DNA from: Pseudomonas sp. ACM7
GTDB lineage: Bacteria > Pseudomonadota > Gammaproteobacteria > Pseudomonadales > Pseudomonadaceae
Assembly: GCF_004136015.1 (NCBI RefSeq)
Contig: NZ_CP024866.1
Span: 5,738,066 to 5,802,065, forward strand
Length of the DNA: 64,000 nucleotides
Direction: 5' to 3'
Shown in pieces: positions 36,349 through 46,764 of this stretch. The translations under genes were made by a program, and so were the position numbers. The notes beneath the pieces were generated by a model. The model was given only the letters and a program-made list of their open reading frames with translations. It had not been told where the DNA came from and made no database searches. How positions within the stretch are numbered: the stretch's first letter is position 1; each line of letters begins with the position of its first letter.

Positions 36349-36404
36349 TGTTTAGCGCCTGTGCTGCGGTAATCGGCGCCTAGCCGCCCTCCTCTTATGC
36401 AAGC

Positions 36405-36498
36405 TGTCGACGCATGGTCAGGATGGCTGGAAGCGCTCGCGGCGGGTCTACTTACGCTTGCCGGCATACTCGGCATCGGCGAAGGACATCTGTTTCAT
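36405..36498 (-). pseudogene. IS5-family transposase N-terminal relic
   Basis: From ATG 36498 the minus frame reads MKQMSFADAEYAGKRK, then TAG (36450), then TRRERF. That is the start of IS5-family transposases (normally ...KRKQTRRERF), with the Gln codon changed to a stop. Only about 25 residues are similar; the rest of the element is absent. It lies between the 103-residue gene and the aldehyde dehydrogenase. Confidence 0.6.
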
Positions 36499-36702
36499 CT
36501 GGGCTCAACCGTTCTGTTCATGTGAGAAGCGTATTTCACCAAACCTGGAAGTCTTTTTCAGAGTTTCTCTTAGACTGCCTAATGAACTCCGCAGTAGGCT
36601 CTATTCTCATGCGAGTGAAGACTCCACATTCAGCAAAACGCATTGGGGCGGTGACAAAACCGACCCAACGCCATACGACCCGATACAGTTGCCGCGCATC
36701 GA

Positions 36703-38115
36703 CTAGCGCAACGTGTTCAAGCACACCACCTTGGGCTGAGTCATTTCCTCATAGGCAAATCGCACGCCTTCCCGGCCCAGGCTACCGTACTTCGAACCGC
36801 CAAACGGCATCGCATCGAAGCGGTAGTCGGAAGAGTCGTTGATCATTACCCCTCCGGCTTCGATCCTTCGTGCGGCGCTCATCGCCGTTGCCAGATCATT
36901 GGTGAAGATCCCCGCATGCAGGCTGTATTCGGGTTCATTGGCCAAATCGATGGCTTCGTCGAAAGACTCAAAGCACTGCAATACCACCACCGGAGCGAAG
37001 ACTTCATTGCGCCAGAGTCGACTGGCGTGATCGACATTTTCCAATACGGTGGCGGCATAGCACGATCCTTCACGCCGATGGCCACAGAGCAACGTGGCGC
37101 CCTCTTGCATGGCGTCGTTCACCACTTGCTCGGCATTCTGCGCGGCTTGCGCAGTAATCATGGGGCCGATATCGGTATCGGCCAGTAATGGATTGCCGAC
37201 CACAAGCGCACGGGCTCGACTGACAAAACGCTCTCGGAACGCTTCATAAATCGACGCCTGAATCAGCAAGCGCTGGGTGCCTACGCAGTTCTGCCCCGCG
37301 GCCCAAAACGCTCCGGACACACAACTCTCGACAGCCGCCTCAAGGTCGCAATCGCCCATGACGATTACCGGCGCATTGCCGCCCAGATCCATAGCCAGTT
37401 TCTTCAACCCAGCCGTGCGGGCGATCTGCTCTGCGGTGACGAAACCGCCGGTGAAGGAAATCATCCGTACCTCACGGGCGGCGACTAACGCCTTGCCCAG
37501 TTCCGCGCCGCCGGTGGCCACTGTAACCACTGATTCAGGCAAGCCCGCTGCGACCAGATAAGACACCAGTTTAATCGCCGACAATGGCGCGAGCTCGGAT
37601 GGTTTGAGAATCACCGCGTTACCGCCCGCAATGGCCGGTCCGAGTTTATGCGCCACCAGGTTCAACGGATCGTTGTACGGCGTGATCGCAACAATAAGAC
37701 CCAGAGGTTCACGGGAAAACCAGCCCTGACGCGATTCGGAACCTTCATAAGCGTCAAAAGGCACCACCTCCCCGGCGTTGCGCCTGGCCTCCTCGGCCGA
37801 CAGCTTGAGGGTGTTGACGCAACGCTTGACCTCCTTTTCCGCCTGTTTGAGGGTCTTCCCGGCCTCGTCGACGATCAGCCTGGCAAACACATCGGCATCA
37901 CGTTCGATGTTGATTGCGGCTTGCTCCAGAATTCGAGCCCGACGATGACGCGCTAACGCGGCGCACGCTAGTGCACCGCTGCGTCCCGTCTCCAACAACT
38001 GCGGAACTTGCGACGCACAGACATTTGTTACGCTGCCGATGACGGAACCGTCATAGGCGTTAAAGACTTCAATGGGCGGCTCCATGACATTTAGAACCAG
38101 GCGCGATAATTTCAC
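36703..38115 (-). CDS. NAD(P)-dependent aldehyde dehydrogenase
   Basis: A 470-residue member of the aldehyde dehydrogenase superfamily, close to the succinate-semialdehyde/lactaldehyde/phosphonoacetaldehyde group. [30 protein letters not shown] is the cofactor site and [10 protein letters not shown] carries the catalytic Cys. The usual ELGG glutamate position reads MDLGG, so the general base may be Asp. Starts five bases after the stop of homoserine dehydrogenase, so it is co-transcribed. The context suggests L-aspartate 4-semialdehyde or another C4 amino aldehyde as substrate; this is inference. Confidence 0.88.
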   Translation of the reverse strand: MKLSRLVLNVMEPPIEVFNAYDGSVIGSVTNVCASQVPQLLETGRSGALACAALARHRRARILEQAAINIERDADVFARLIVDEAGKTLKQAEKEVKRCVNTLKLSAEEARRNAGEVVPFDAYEGSESRQGWFSREPLGLIVAITPYNDPLNLVAHKLGPAIAGGNAVILKPSELAPLSAIKLVSYLVAAGLPESVVTVATGGAELGKALVAAREVRMISFTGGFVTAEQIARTAGLKKLAMDLGGNAPVIVMGDCDLEAAVESCVSGAFWAAGQNCVGTQRLLIQASIYEAFRERFVSRARALVVGNPLLADTDIGPMITAQAAQNAEQVVNDAMQEGATLLCGHRREGSCYAATVLENVDHASRLWRNEVFAPVVVLQCFESFDEAIDLANEPEYSLHAGIFTNDLATAMSAARRIEAGGVMINDSSDYRFDAMPFGGSKYGSLGREGVRFAYEEMTQPKVVCLNTLR

Positions 38116-38120
38116 AGGCG

Positions 38121-39170
38121 TTACTCCTGGTTGCGTGCAATGGATTGATGAATGCTGATGATGTCGGAGAGCAGCGCAAACGCCGTTTCCGTACGCCCGG
38201 CTCCCGGCCCCGAAATTGTCACCGCACCGAGCAGTTCGCTGGTAAACGACACCGCATTGGTCGCACCGCCAACACTGGCCAGCGGATGGTCATTGTTCAA
38301 CAGCCGCGGTTCGACATTGGCACTGATCGAGCCGTCGGCATGGCGCACTGCCGACCCGATCAGCTTCCAGCGAGCGCCGTCCTGCCGGGCTTTTTCGATG
38401 TCGCCAAGGCTGAGGGATGAAATGCCGCTGCACGTGACGTCGCTGACAGTGAGCTTGGCATCCAGCAGTTCGTTGGCCAGGATCACCACCTTGAGGCGCA
38501 CGTCATGCCCCTCGACATCGGCTGTCGGGTCGGCTTCGGCGTAGCCCAGTTCCTGAGCCTTGACGACGGCCTCGGCAAACCTAAGGCCGCCTTCCATACT
38601 GGTGAGCACGAAGTTGGACGTGCCATTGAGAATGCCTTCAAAACCGACAATGGAACTACCGGCCAGCGCCTGCTTGGCCAGACGAATGACTGGCGTGCCA
38701 CTCATCACCGAACCTTCGTACTCAAACGCGACGTTGTTGCGTCGAGCCAGTGATTTGAGCTCGCTACCGTGCAAGGCAATGGGTCCCTTGTTGGTGGTGA
38801 CGACATGCTGGCCACCCTCTAGCGCCCAACGGCAGAACGAAGTTGCCGGCTCACCGTCTACCGGGTTGGTAAAGGTGGCTTCAACAATGATGTCCGCTCC
38901 GGAATCCTTGATCACCGCTTCATTGAGGGCTATGACATCGCCACCCGACAGTTGCGCCATTGCACCTTTGACTGCCGGTAATTGGGCAAGCACATTGGCG
39001 TCCAGCCCTTCGCGGCCAATCACCGAACCAAGAAACAAGTCAGTCACACCGACAATTTTCAGGGTGAAACCCAATTCTGTCTTCCACTGTTCGTTACGTT
39101 CGGCAATCAGTTGAGCCAACGCCCGGTTAACACCGCCAAATCCAACCAGCGCCAATTTGTATTCAGTCAT
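38121..39170 (-). CDS. Homoserine dehydrogenase family protein
   Basis: A 349-residue oxidoreductase interconverting L-homoserine and L-aspartate 4-semialdehyde with NAD(P). The Rossmann motif is [17 protein letters not shown]. The catalytic domain has the expected [24 protein letters not shown] and [18 protein letters not shown] signatures and [17 protein letters not shown] with the catalytic Asp/Lys. It lacks the C-terminal ACT domain of housekeeping Pseudomonas Hom (about 430 residues), so it should be insensitive to threonine. This suits a catabolic role. It is directly followed by the aldehyde dehydrogenase. Confidence 0.92.
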   Translation of the reverse strand: MTEYKLALVGFGGVNRALAQLIAERNEQWKTELGFTLKIVGVTDLFLGSVIGREGLDANVLAQLPAVKGAMAQLSGGDVIALNEAVIKDSGADIIVEATFTNPVDGEPATSFCRWALEGGQHVVTTNKGPIALHGSELKSLARRNNVAFEYEGSVMSGTPVIRLAKQALAGSSIVGFEGILNGTSNFVLTSMEGGLRFAEAVVKAQELGYAEADPTADVEGHDVRLKVVILANELLDAKLTVSDVTCSGISSLSLGDIEKARQDGARWKLIGSAVRHADGSISANVEPRLLNNDHPLASVGGATNAVSFTSELLGAVTISGPGAGRTETAFALLSDIISIHQSIARNQE

Positions 39171-39301
39171 TTTGTTATGCCCCTGATCCAGGTGATGGGT
39201 TGTTGAGTACTAGGTTAGGGGTGAGGCCAGGGCAGTGAAATAGGCCAATTTGCTCTATTTTGTGGGCGTTTTGACCAGAGTCAGAGCAAAGCTTCAGGCG
39301 T

Positions 39302-39328
39302 AAAAAAAGCCAATACAGGTTGGCTTTT
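39302..39328 (-). terminator. Rho-independent terminator after the Lrp gene
   Basis: On the minus strand AAAAGCCAA-CCTGTA-TTGGCTTTT followed by more T's; nine-base stem and U tract. It separates the thrC-lrp transcript from the hom-aldehyde dehydrogenase genes, which then need their own promoter in 39171-39301. Confidence 0.8.
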
Positions 39329-39345
39329 GGCTGCACTAAAAACGG

Positions 39346-39783
39346 CTACACGACAGACGACAATACGAAGGAAGTCACCGTGTTTTCCACGCCGGGCAAT
39401 GCGGCAATTTCGGTCCAAACCTTGTGCACCCGCTGTGGGCTAGCCGCGCCGACCCGCAGCATCAGGTCGAACTCGCCGCTCATCACATCGCACTGGAGGA
39501 CTTCTGGAATTTCCCGCAGCGCTTGCAGTACATCTGCGCCACGCATCCGGTCGTAGCGGTAAACGAAAATCACAGCGTTGATGTTCGAAGCGGCTTGTCG
39601 TCCCTCCCCGGTTTTCACCGTATATCCCTGTATTACCCCGTCGCGTTCAAGTCGTTCGATGCGCTGACGTACCGCATTGCGTGACAGGTTGACCTTGGCT
39701 GCCAGCTCGGCATGTGCAGCCCTGGCATTGAGCTGTAGTTCCGCGATGATGTGTTCATCGAGAGGGTCCAGAATTCGCTTCAC
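39346..39783 (-). CDS. Lrp/AsnC-family transcriptional regulator
   Basis: A 145-residue regulator: N-terminal helix-turn-helix (LDEHIIAELQLNARAAHAELAAKVNLSRNAVRQRIERLE), C-terminal RAM/AsnC ligand-binding domain with VLQCDVMSGEFDLMLRV. I prefer GTG 39783, with AGGAGG five bases upstream; the upstream ATG at 39828 has no ribosome-binding site. It lies between thrC and hom and is the probable sensor of an amino acid such as homoserine or threonine. The latter is inference. Confidence 0.88.
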   Translation of the reverse strand: MKRILDPLDEHIIAELQLNARAAHAELAAKVNLSRNAVRQRIERLERDGVIQGYTVKTGEGRQAASNINAVIFVYRYDRMRGADVLQALREIPEVLQCDVMSGEFDLMLRVGAASPQRVHKVWTEIAALPGVENTVTSFVLSSVV

Positions 39784-39805
39784 TTGGCCTCCTGTTTCCG
39801 CGCCA

Positions 39806-41185
39806 TCACAGCGCGCCGAGCAGCTCATGGATGGTGTCTAGGTCGTCCGGCTCAATCCGGTAAACCTGCGCCTGCCCTTGCGTCGCGACCCCAGGTTGCG
39901 GCCTCGCGACACTGATGCCCAACTCGCCAAGCAGTGCCGCCGACTTGACCGGTGAGATTTCCCCCAGAGTCACCATTGGCGCCACCAGGCTTCGACGATA
40001 CAACCTGGCGGCGAGGACGCCGGTGGCAGTATGCGGATCAATCACGTATCCGGTGTCGCGATACAGCGAAGTAATCTCCGTCAGCGTCTGCTCATCACTG
40101 ACCGCGTAGGAGTCGATGATCATCCGCGCCTGCAACCAGAACTCGTTGGCAATGACGATCTCGCCGCTGGACTCGAACCCCTCCATCAGGGCACACACCG
40201 CCTGGTCGTCACGCCCGTATAACTCCCAAAGGAACCGTTCCAGATTGGAAAAAATCGACAGGTCCATGGCCGGTGACAACGTCTTGTTGGCTCGTGACCT
40301 GCTGTAGTAGTTCTTCTGAAACAACTGATGCAACGCATCATTCTGGTTGGTTGCAACAATCATCTGGGTAATCGGCAGGCCCATTTTTTGTGCGATGTAG
40401 CCTGCATACACCTCGGCAAAACTCGCCGCTGGTACGCTGAAACCGATCGGACGTTGACCACCGCCCAGTTGCAACACGGCGTGGAAGTAAAACACCAGTT
40501 GCGCCAACACACTGACCCAATTACTGGAGTTGAAACCGATCACCTCGTACTGCGCATACGGCCATTGTCGCAGCAGCCGGGTGACAATGGTCTGGCATTC
40601 GTCGAAGCTGCCATTCACTGCGAACTGATGAACCCTTGGGTGCGCGGCTGCTTGCAGATGCTGGAGTTGGTCCCGAGGCACGCCCGCCTCCGGGTAAAAC
40701 ACCATCACCAGGGTGTCCTCGCAGTGCTTGAACGCCTCAATGGCGGCCAGCCCGGTATCGCCGTTGGTGGCGCCGATCACCACCCCGCGACGCCCACGCT
40801 TGCGCAGAAAATACGGCACCAGCCGCGCCTGCAACTGAGCGGCAAAATCCTTCGAGGAGCGAGTCGGCCCGTGGAACAGCTCCAGCACCCACTCGTTACG
40901 ATCGACCTGATGCAAAGGTGCAAGGGAACGATGGCTGAATTGGCTGCCAGCTTCTTTGAGCAAGCGCTTGAGGTCTGTCTCGGGGATCGACTCACCCACA
41001 AACGGACTGATCACCCTGTAAGCCAGTTCGTCATAGGGCAGGGTCGACCAGTTGGCGATGTCATTCGATTCAAACAGCGGCAGTTCGAGCGGTACGAACA
41101 GCCCACCGTCGTCGGCAATTCCAGACAATACGACCTGTTCGAAGTCGACCTGCACAGTCGAATTTCGGGTACTCACATAACGCAT
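39806..41185 (-). CDS. thrC: Threonine synthase
   Basis: A 459-residue PLP enzyme of the threonine synthase family (O-phospho-L-homoserine to L-threonine). It starts MRYVSTRNSTVQVDFEQVVLSG with GGAG upstream, has the PLP-lysine motif GPTRSSKDFAAQLQ, VIGATNGDTGLAAIEAF and GYIAQKMGLPI. The length is normal. No homoserine kinase (thrB) lies nearby. This is probably a second copy used with homoserine; whether the phosphate-bearing substrate is made by another kinase is unknown. Confidence 0.92.
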   Translation of the reverse strand: MRYVSTRNSTVQVDFEQVVLSGIADDGGLFVPLELPLFESNDIANWSTLPYDELAYRVISPFVGESIPETDLKRLLKEAGSQFSHRSLAPLHQVDRNEWVLELFHGPTRSSKDFAAQLQARLVPYFLRKRGRRGVVIGATNGDTGLAAIEAFKHCEDTLVMVFYPEAGVPRDQLQHLQAAAHPRVHQFAVNGSFDECQTIVTRLLRQWPYAQYEVIGFNSSNWVSVLAQLVFYFHAVLQLGGGQRPIGFSVPAASFAEVYAGYIAQKMGLPITQMIVATNQNDALHQLFQKNYYSRSRANKTLSPAMDLSIFSNLERFLWELYGRDDQAVCALMEGFESSGEIVIANEFWLQARMIIDSYAVSDEQTLTEITSLYRDTGYVIDPHTATGVLAARLYRRSLVAPMVTLGEISPVKSAALLGELGISVARPQPGVATQGQAQVYRIEPDDLDTIHELLGAL

Positions 41186-41201
41186 GGTTGGCTCCGGCCA
41201 T

Positions 41202-42092
41202 TCATTTGAAACGATGTGCCTGCTCGACAAGCCAGGTGGAAAATTTCACCGCGTCGGGGTGCTGCTCGGCCCCGGAACCGCGCACAAGGTAAAAAGACTC
41301 GCTGGCTTCAATACGCAGGGTAAAGGGTTCGACCAACCGTCCGTCCTGAAGCATCTCCTCCACCATCGAGGACCGCGCCAGGGCAATCCCCTGCCCTAGC
41401 TCGGCCATGCGCAAAGTGGAGATCAATGTGTCGAACTGCATACCCGTCGAGGAGTCGACGGTATCCGCACCGACCATGTTCAACCAGTAACCCCAACCCT
41501 CTTCGTAACCCAAAACATGCAACAGCGGATGGTGCGACACATCAGCGGGTACCGTCAGCGGTGACATCGCCATCAGGTCCGGCGAGCAGACCGGGAACAG
41601 CGTGTCCCAGCTCAGGCGCTGCGACACAAGGCCGGGCCATTGACCGTGGCCCCAGCGAATTTCCATGTCATCCTCACCGTCCAGTTCCTTTACCCAGATA
41701 TTGCTTATATATCGGATATCGACATGCGGATGCGCCTGGCTAAACCCCGCCAGCTTGGGCGCCAGCCAATGCACGAAAAACGCCAGGCTGCCGCGCACCT
41801 TGATCGGCCGACGTTTGTGCTGGCCGAAAATTTCGTTGGTCCCCACTGCCAGTCGCGTGATCGCATCCTGCACCACTGGCAGATATGCCTGGCCTTCCTC
41901 GGTCAGTCCCAAGCCGCGTGGCAGGCGTTTGAAGAGCGCCACCCCAAGATGGCTCTCCAGTTGGCGGATCTGCTGACTGACCGCCCCCTGGGTCAAAAAC
42001 AGCTCTTCGGCGGCATGGGTGAAGTTCAAACAGCGGGCAGACACCTCGAATGCCCGCAGCCAGTTCAATGGGGGTAGCGTCTTTTGCTTCAT
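41202..42092 (-). CDS. LysR-family regulator (GcvA type)
   Basis: A 296-residue LysR protein with N-terminal HTH (LNFTHAAEELFLTQGAVSQQIRQLE), like the GcvA group. Start at 42092 (MKQKTLPPLNWLRAFEVSARCLN) with AGAGG upstream. Its stop lies 16 bases before thrC on the same strand, so it is in the same transcript. It probably governs the cluster. Confidence 0.9.
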   Translation of the reverse strand: MKQKTLPPLNWLRAFEVSARCLNFTHAAEELFLTQGAVSQQIRQLESHLGVALFKRLPRGLGLTEEGQAYLPVVQDAITRLAVGTNEIFGQHKRRPIKVRGSLAFFVHWLAPKLAGFSQAHPHVDIRYISNIWVKELDGEDDMEIRWGHGQWPGLVSQRLSWDTLFPVCSPDLMAMSPLTVPADVSHHPLLHVLGYEEGWGYWLNMVGADTVDSSTGMQFDTLISTLRMAELGQGIALARSSMVEEMLQDGRLVEPFTLRIEASESFYLVRGSGAEQHPDAVKFSTWLVEQAHRFK

Positions 42093-42152
42093 GGCTTGAA
42101 CCTCTTGGACGCCCCCTCCACCGAGCACGCTTGCCCATCCCGTCGACGCTGA

Positions 42153-43583
42153 CTAGATCGCGTCGGACGGTTGTGGCAAGGGGACAACCGACAAGCGTCG
42201 CTCGCGGCTTTTACGGGTAATGTAATACACGAAATAGCGCCAGGCGATGAATGGCAAACCGAAGTACAACGCCACTCGCTGCTCCGGATCGAACGCAATC
42301 CCCACACATGCCAGACTGCAGCAGACCAGCGCTCCCAACGGCACCCATGGATAACCCCGGACACGGAATTTCAAGTCGCGGATGTCACCGCCGTTGGCCA
42401 CAAAGTGACGGCGAAAAGCAATCTGGCTCGCGGCTATGCTCATCCAGACCACAACGACCGCCAATCCGGAGATCGACACCAGCGCCAGATAGATAGTGTC
42501 GGCGGCAAACACGCTGCTGAGCAACGAGGCAGCACCACCCGCCATGCTGACGATAATGGCGTTGAGCGGCGTACCCATGCGAGTCAGGGCCGAGAACCGC
42601 TTGGGCAGATGACCCTGATCACTCAGCGTCCAGAGCATCCGTGACGCGGCATACAAACCGGAGTTGGCGGCTGACAGCAAGGCACTGATGATCACAAAGT
42701 TCATGATGTCTGCCGAATACGGAATCCCAATGTAAGTGAACACAGTGACGAATGGACTCTCGACGAGACCGGCCTGTTCTCGGGGCAATAGTGTCGCAAG
42801 GACGAAAATGGTCCCCACGAAAAAGATCGCCAGGCGCAGCACCGTCGTGCGAATGGCACGCGGTACGTTGCGCTGCGGGTCCTTGGTTTCCCCAGCGGCA
42901 ATACCGATCAATTCAGTGCCGGAGAACGCAAAAGACACCGCCAGCAACGTCATTGCTATCGGCATGATTCCGGTAGGAAAAAGTCCTTCGCGAGTAAAGT
43001 TGCTCAACCCGATACTGTGGCCCTGCTCGATGTGCAGCAGACCGAGAATTGCGCCACCGCCGATCATCAGAAACACTATTACGGTCACCACCTTAACCAA
43101 AGATAACCAGAACTCGGTCTCAGCGAACAGACGCACCGAAATCACATTGGTCAGAAACACCAGGCCTGCAAACAAGGCACTCCAGATCCATACCGGTGTA
43201 TCCGGGAACCAACGCGCCATTAAGATGCCAGCAGCGGTGAATTCAGAACCGATGGCCACCGTCCAGGTCAGCCAATACAACCAAGCCACGGTATAGCCGG
43301 TTCCAGGCCCGAGATAACGGGTGGCGTAAGTACTGAATGAACCGGTTTCCGGCATCTGCACCGCCAATTCGCCCAGGCACATCATCACCATATAAACCAT
43401 GAGCGCGCCGATAATGTAAGCGATCACCGCTCCCAAGGGACCGGCCTGGTTAACCGTGTACCCGGACGTGAGAAACAGCCCGGTACCAATGACGCCGCCT
43501 AATGCCAACATGACAATATGCCGTGTCTGCATTTCCTGTTTAAAACCGGAATGTGTATTAAGTTGTTCTTCTTTTATGGACAT
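42153..43583 (-). CDS. APC-family amino acid permease
   Basis: A 476-residue transporter with twelve hydrophobic segments. [23 protein letters not shown] and [23 protein letters not shown] are the amino-acid/polyamine/organocation family signatures, closest to the GabP/AnsP/ProY group. It imports an amino acid by proton symport. Placed within the homoserine/threonine cluster, homoserine or threonine are candidate substrates. Start 43583 ([14 protein letters not shown]); 43595 is an alternative. Confidence 0.88.
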   Translation of the reverse strand: MSIKEEQLNTHSGFKQEMQTRHIVMLALGGVIGTGLFLTSGYTVNQAGPLGAVIAYIIGALMVYMVMMCLGELAVQMPETGSFSTYATRYLGPGTGYTVAWLYWLTWTVAIGSEFTAAGILMARWFPDTPVWIWSALFAGLVFLTNVISVRLFAETEFWLSLVKVVTVIVFLMIGGGAILGLLHIEQGHSIGLSNFTREGLFPTGIMPIAMTLLAVSFAFSGTELIGIAAGETKDPQRNVPRAIRTTVLRLAIFFVGTIFVLATLLPREQAGLVESPFVTVFTYIGIPYSADIMNFVIISALLSAANSGLYAASRMLWTLSDQGHLPKRFSALTRMGTPLNAIIVSMAGGAASLLSSVFAADTIYLALVSISGLAVVVVWMSIAASQIAFRRHFVANGGDIRDLKFRVRGYPWVPLGALVCCSLACVGIAFDPEQRVALYFGLPFIAWRYFVYYITRKSRERRLSVVPLPQPSDAI

Positions 43584-43733
43584 GGTTGTTCTCATGAAAG
43601 TTATTAGGGCACGAATTAACGTCTGCGATGATTGACTCGGCAGAGTAAAAACAGATCGCCACTAAGTTTTATTATTATTCCACTTCATGAACGCCCCACT
43701 CACCTCCTTGCAGTGAGGTTTTACGCTAATGCT

Positions 43734-45011
43734 TCAGTTTGTAATTTCGGCGCAACCTTCATTGATTGAAAGCTGCGTATTTGATTGTGCGGGTTCGTTG
43801 CCAGACCCTCTGACAAATGCGAACGCCTGTTTCAGGTCGTCGAGCAGATCGTCGGTGTCTTCGATGCCGACAGATATCCGCACCAGCCCTTCTGAAATAC
43901 CCAGGGCCAGTCGTTCCTCCTGCGTGTTCTCGACATGGCTGGTGGTTCGCGCGGGACCGTAGATGGTTTCCACCGCACCGAGATTGCCAGCGCAGTGGGC
44001 GAATCGCAGTCGTGGCAAGAGCACCTTCACCGTGTCCATGCCGCCCGCCACAACAAAGCTGACGATTGCACCGAAGCCGGACATTTGCGCGCACGCCACC
44101 GCATGATTCGGATGGCCGGGCAAACCGGGATAATTGACCGACTCCACCAACGGTTCGACGCAGAGGTACTCGGCCAGTACACGGGCACTGTTTTGCTGCT
44201 GACGCATGCGCAGCACCAGGGTTTTCATACCGCGAATGATCATGTAGGCAGAGAACGGGTCAAGCGCTGCACCGTTGATTTCCCGGTAATGACGAACCTT
44301 GGCCATCAGCGATTCACTACCGCACACCAGGCCGCCCAGCACGTCGCCATGGCCGCTGAGAAATTTGGTGGCACTGTGAATGACCACATCCACCCCCAGC
44401 CCCAGCGGGTTCTGATTCAACGGCGTGGCGACGGTGTTATCCGCCACCACCGTGGCACCGACACGCTTGGCTGCAGCCACCAGACGCTCGATATCGAGTA
44501 TTTTCAGCGTCGGGTTGGTCGGCGTTTCCAGGTACACCAATTGGCAACCTTTGGCGATTTCACGTTCGATTTCTTCGTGATCGAACGTCTCGCACAACGT
44601 CACGTTCACACCGGTGCGTGGCAGGAATTCTTCGAAAATCTTGTTGGTGCCGCCGTAGCTGTCCTTGGTCGACACCACACGATCGCCATTGGCCAGGAAG
44701 GTGTAAAGCACACTGCTGATCGCCGCCATTCCGCTGCTGAAAGCCACGGCTGATTCGGCCAGCTCCAACTCGCGAATCTTTGCCTCGAGAGTCTCGACTG
44801 TCGGGTTGCTCATGCGGCTGTAAATAAATCCAGGGGCCTTGCCCAACGCCACGTCGTACCAGACATCAATGTCGTCATAACCGTAAGCGGCACTGACCAC
44901 GATCGGCGTTTGAGTCGCATTGTAGGGATGCCTGACTTGCTCCCCGCCCCACACTGCGCGGGTTCCCGCACCGGCATTTACAAACCCTGCGTTGCCTGGT
45001 TTTTTATTCAT
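43734..45011 (-). CDS. Cys/Met-metabolism PLP enzyme (methionine gamma-lyase / cystathionine gamma-synthase family)
   Basis: A 425-residue enzyme of the trans-sulphuration family. GFIYSRMSNPTVETLEAKI, AVAFSSGMAAISSVL, VYLETPTNPTLKI and HSATKFLSGHGDVLGG (the PLP Lys) are diagnostic. Depending on the residue at the active-site Cys position these enzymes are gamma-lyases, gamma-synthases or homocysteine-forming sulfhydrylases; I cannot assign one. Here it could convert homoserine derivatives or release 2-oxobutanoate from methionine or homoserine. Transcribed in the same direction as the cluster. Confidence 0.88.
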   Translation of the reverse strand: MNKKPGNAGFVNAGAGTRAVWGGEQVRHPYNATQTPIVVSAAYGYDDIDVWYDVALGKAPGFIYSRMSNPTVETLEAKIRELELAESAVAFSSGMAAISSVLYTFLANGDRVVSTKDSYGGTNKIFEEFLPRTGVNVTLCETFDHEEIEREIAKGCQLVYLETPTNPTLKILDIERLVAAAKRVGATVVADNTVATPLNQNPLGLGVDVVIHSATKFLSGHGDVLGGLVCGSESLMAKVRHYREINGAALDPFSAYMIIRGMKTLVLRMRQQQNSARVLAEYLCVEPLVESVNYPGLPGHPNHAVACAQMSGFGAIVSFVVAGGMDTVKVLLPRLRFAHCAGNLGAVETIYGPARTTSHVENTQEERLALGISEGLVRISVGIEDTDDLLDDLKQAFAFVRGSGNEPAQSNTQLSINEGCAEITN

Positions 45012-45065
45012 TAAGACTACTCGCACTGAGGGTGGCGAATGTTGAGTCACTCACCGGATCTGACG

Positions 45066-45495
45066 GCCAATATAGTGAAAAGCAGCGCCTCCGAGAAACG
45101 ATGTTATAGGTGCCAAAGGGCCGCTTTTTTTAATGGCTGTGATTGCGTGAGGGTTAAGCAAATTGCAGTCTTTCGACAGGTGCGCGAGATATAAACGTCA
45201 CCTTGAGGCAATCAGCCAAGTTGTTTGCTGCGCAGAACCAGTGGCCCTCCAGGACGGCCAAGGAAGCTGAGAATCTGGAGGGTAGGAGAAGTTTCAGGGC
45301 ATATCGCAGTGGACGAGTCTGGCTCCTTAATCGTTGATCTCATGAACGTGGTGCCAATGAATGATAAAAACGGGCAGAGGAAACCGATATTGAGTTTGAC
45401 ACGTCGAGTTCGTCGATGATGGAGTATCGCTGTCGAATGGAAAGCGGATTAATCGCTGACCATTGTTATTAACGCAACGTGCTGGGCATTGGTCA
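45066..45495. other. Gap, no supported gene
   Basis: No supportable coding region. A 64-codon plus-strand frame at 45225-45419 has no features. The gap separates the gamma-lyase family gene from relic genes. Confidence 0.4.
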
Positions 45496-45914
45496 TCAAT
45501 CGATCTCTTCCACTTGGAGACCTGCCGGTGATCCGAGCAGCGGCTCACGCACAATCATTGCATTTCGTAGCGCCTGACACGGGATCGCCTTGGTGCCGGC
45601 CTGAACATCGTAAAACACACAGGTTACAGCCCCTTCGCCACACAGTTCGCCGTTCCATATTGCGTACTCTTGCACGAAGCTAGTACTCCCTATCCGCTTG
45701 AGACGAGTGGTTATCAGGGCCTGTTCACCCAGTAACATCGACTTGTGATAGGTGAACTCGACCGAGCGCACCACCAGTCCAATCCCGCCCTGTCCTGGAA
45801 AATGACCGGCCACCAGTGCGAAATGACGACTACGCGCCTCCTGACACCAGTCTAGGTAGATCAAGTTGTTGACATGGCAGACCCGACCACCACCTGAGTT
45901 GTCTTGTTAATCAT
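45496..45914 (-). pseudogene. Acyl-CoA thioesterase (4HBT), probable frameshift near start
   Basis: The main frame, 122 residues from TTG 45864, is a hotdog-fold thioesterase: IYLDWCQEARSRHFALVAGHF and VVRSVEFTYHKSMLLGE. Upstream in the same frame only CHVNNL precedes it before a stop. Another frame, ATG 45914 MINKTTQVVVG, gives the normal N-terminus, so about five residues (the catalytic Asp region, usually ...GDMD..HVNN) are missing with a frame change. Thioesterase activity is doubtful. Confidence 0.55.
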
Positions 45915-45928
45915 CTTCTCTTCTCGAA

Positions 45929-46062
45929 CTAACTCTTGAATGGCTCACCGGTAGGGCTGGCAAGAGGCCAGACCTTCACGCCAGCCGCGGTCCGCTTTTG
46001 TGACTGCAGCGCGTACGCGTCCTGTGCCTCCCGACTGATGTCATAACGACGCGCCACCAGCT
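45929..46062 (-). pseudogene. Relic of a thiolase (acetyl-CoA acetyltransferase)
   Basis: The minus frame contains VARRYDISREAQDAYALQSQKRTAAG, which is the conserved helix of bacterial thiolases (usually ...RYGISREDQDAYALRSQQRAAAA). Only about 30 residues are similar. The frame then runs into sequence adjoining the IS21 remnant. With the thioesterase it marks a lost fatty-acid or polyhydroxyalkanoate-type gene group. Confidence 0.6.
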
Positions 46063-46193
46063 GGTGGCATAACAAGAACTTTTTCCATGCATGTTCCGCA
46101 GTCTCTGCCGGCACCGCTCTCGAGCGTCGCCGCCATGTTCTAGGATACCGAGGGCTTAACCAAGTCCGTGACATGGCCCCGTCCAATATGCAG

Positions 46194-46764
46194 CTACATG
46201 TGGGACACCTGGATGCGTCGGAACAGGCCGCCAATCAGAAGACCTTCTTCGCTCCAGTCGAACTGAAAGGCCTCTGCGAGTGCGAACGTCAACGGTACAA
46301 AGGCGCGCAAAGACTTGCCTTGCTCACCTCGCCACGAGCGTACAAACGCTGTGAGCTGGCTGTAGCCGCCGTCGTAACCCTCGGCCTTGATCTGCTCAAA
46401 GAGTGCTGTGGCGCTCCTGCGGTTGTGCTTTGCCCGAAACGAATCGGCCTTGAGCGCCTGCTCCAGCGTCTCGTGAAATGGGCTGAGTTTGCTGAAGGCT
46501 GCGCACCGCTGGTACGCCGGCTGAGTAGCTTCGGGCGCTCTGACCCATTTCCGTATGGTGTTTCTCGACAGCCCGGTTCGCTTGGCTATCTGATGCAGCG
46601 ACAGCATGTGGCGAAAATACATGCGCCGAATTTTGCCCATCATTTCCATGCTGATCACCCTGTGTTCTCCTGCTCAAAAATTGAGCAGAAGCAGTTGAAC
46701 ACCTGGGTCAGTTTTAAGTCGGCAGAACAGCCTTTACTGGGTCAGTTTTCGGTCAGCGGCAACA
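46194..46764 (-). mobile_element. istA: IS21-family remnant (istA 5' part)
   Basis: A 154-residue truncated IstA: MMGKIRRMYFRHMLSLHQIAKRTGLSRNTIRKWVR (helix-turn-helix) and the start of the DDE domain FQFDWSEEGLLI, then it breaks off near 46194. Upstream of it, reading the minus strand, the terminal sequence TGTTGCCGCTGACCGAAAAC starts at 46764 and two AAAACTGACCCAG repeats follow, typical of IS21 ends. istB and the other end are missing. Confidence 0.75.

Noticed and set aside
40328..41209. Open plus-strand frame (293 codons)
   Set aside because: Antisense to threonine synthase; composition typical of a shadow frame.
43935..44753. Open plus-strand frame (272 codons)
   Set aside because: Antisense to the Met gamma-lyase-family gene; His/Arg-rich product without features.
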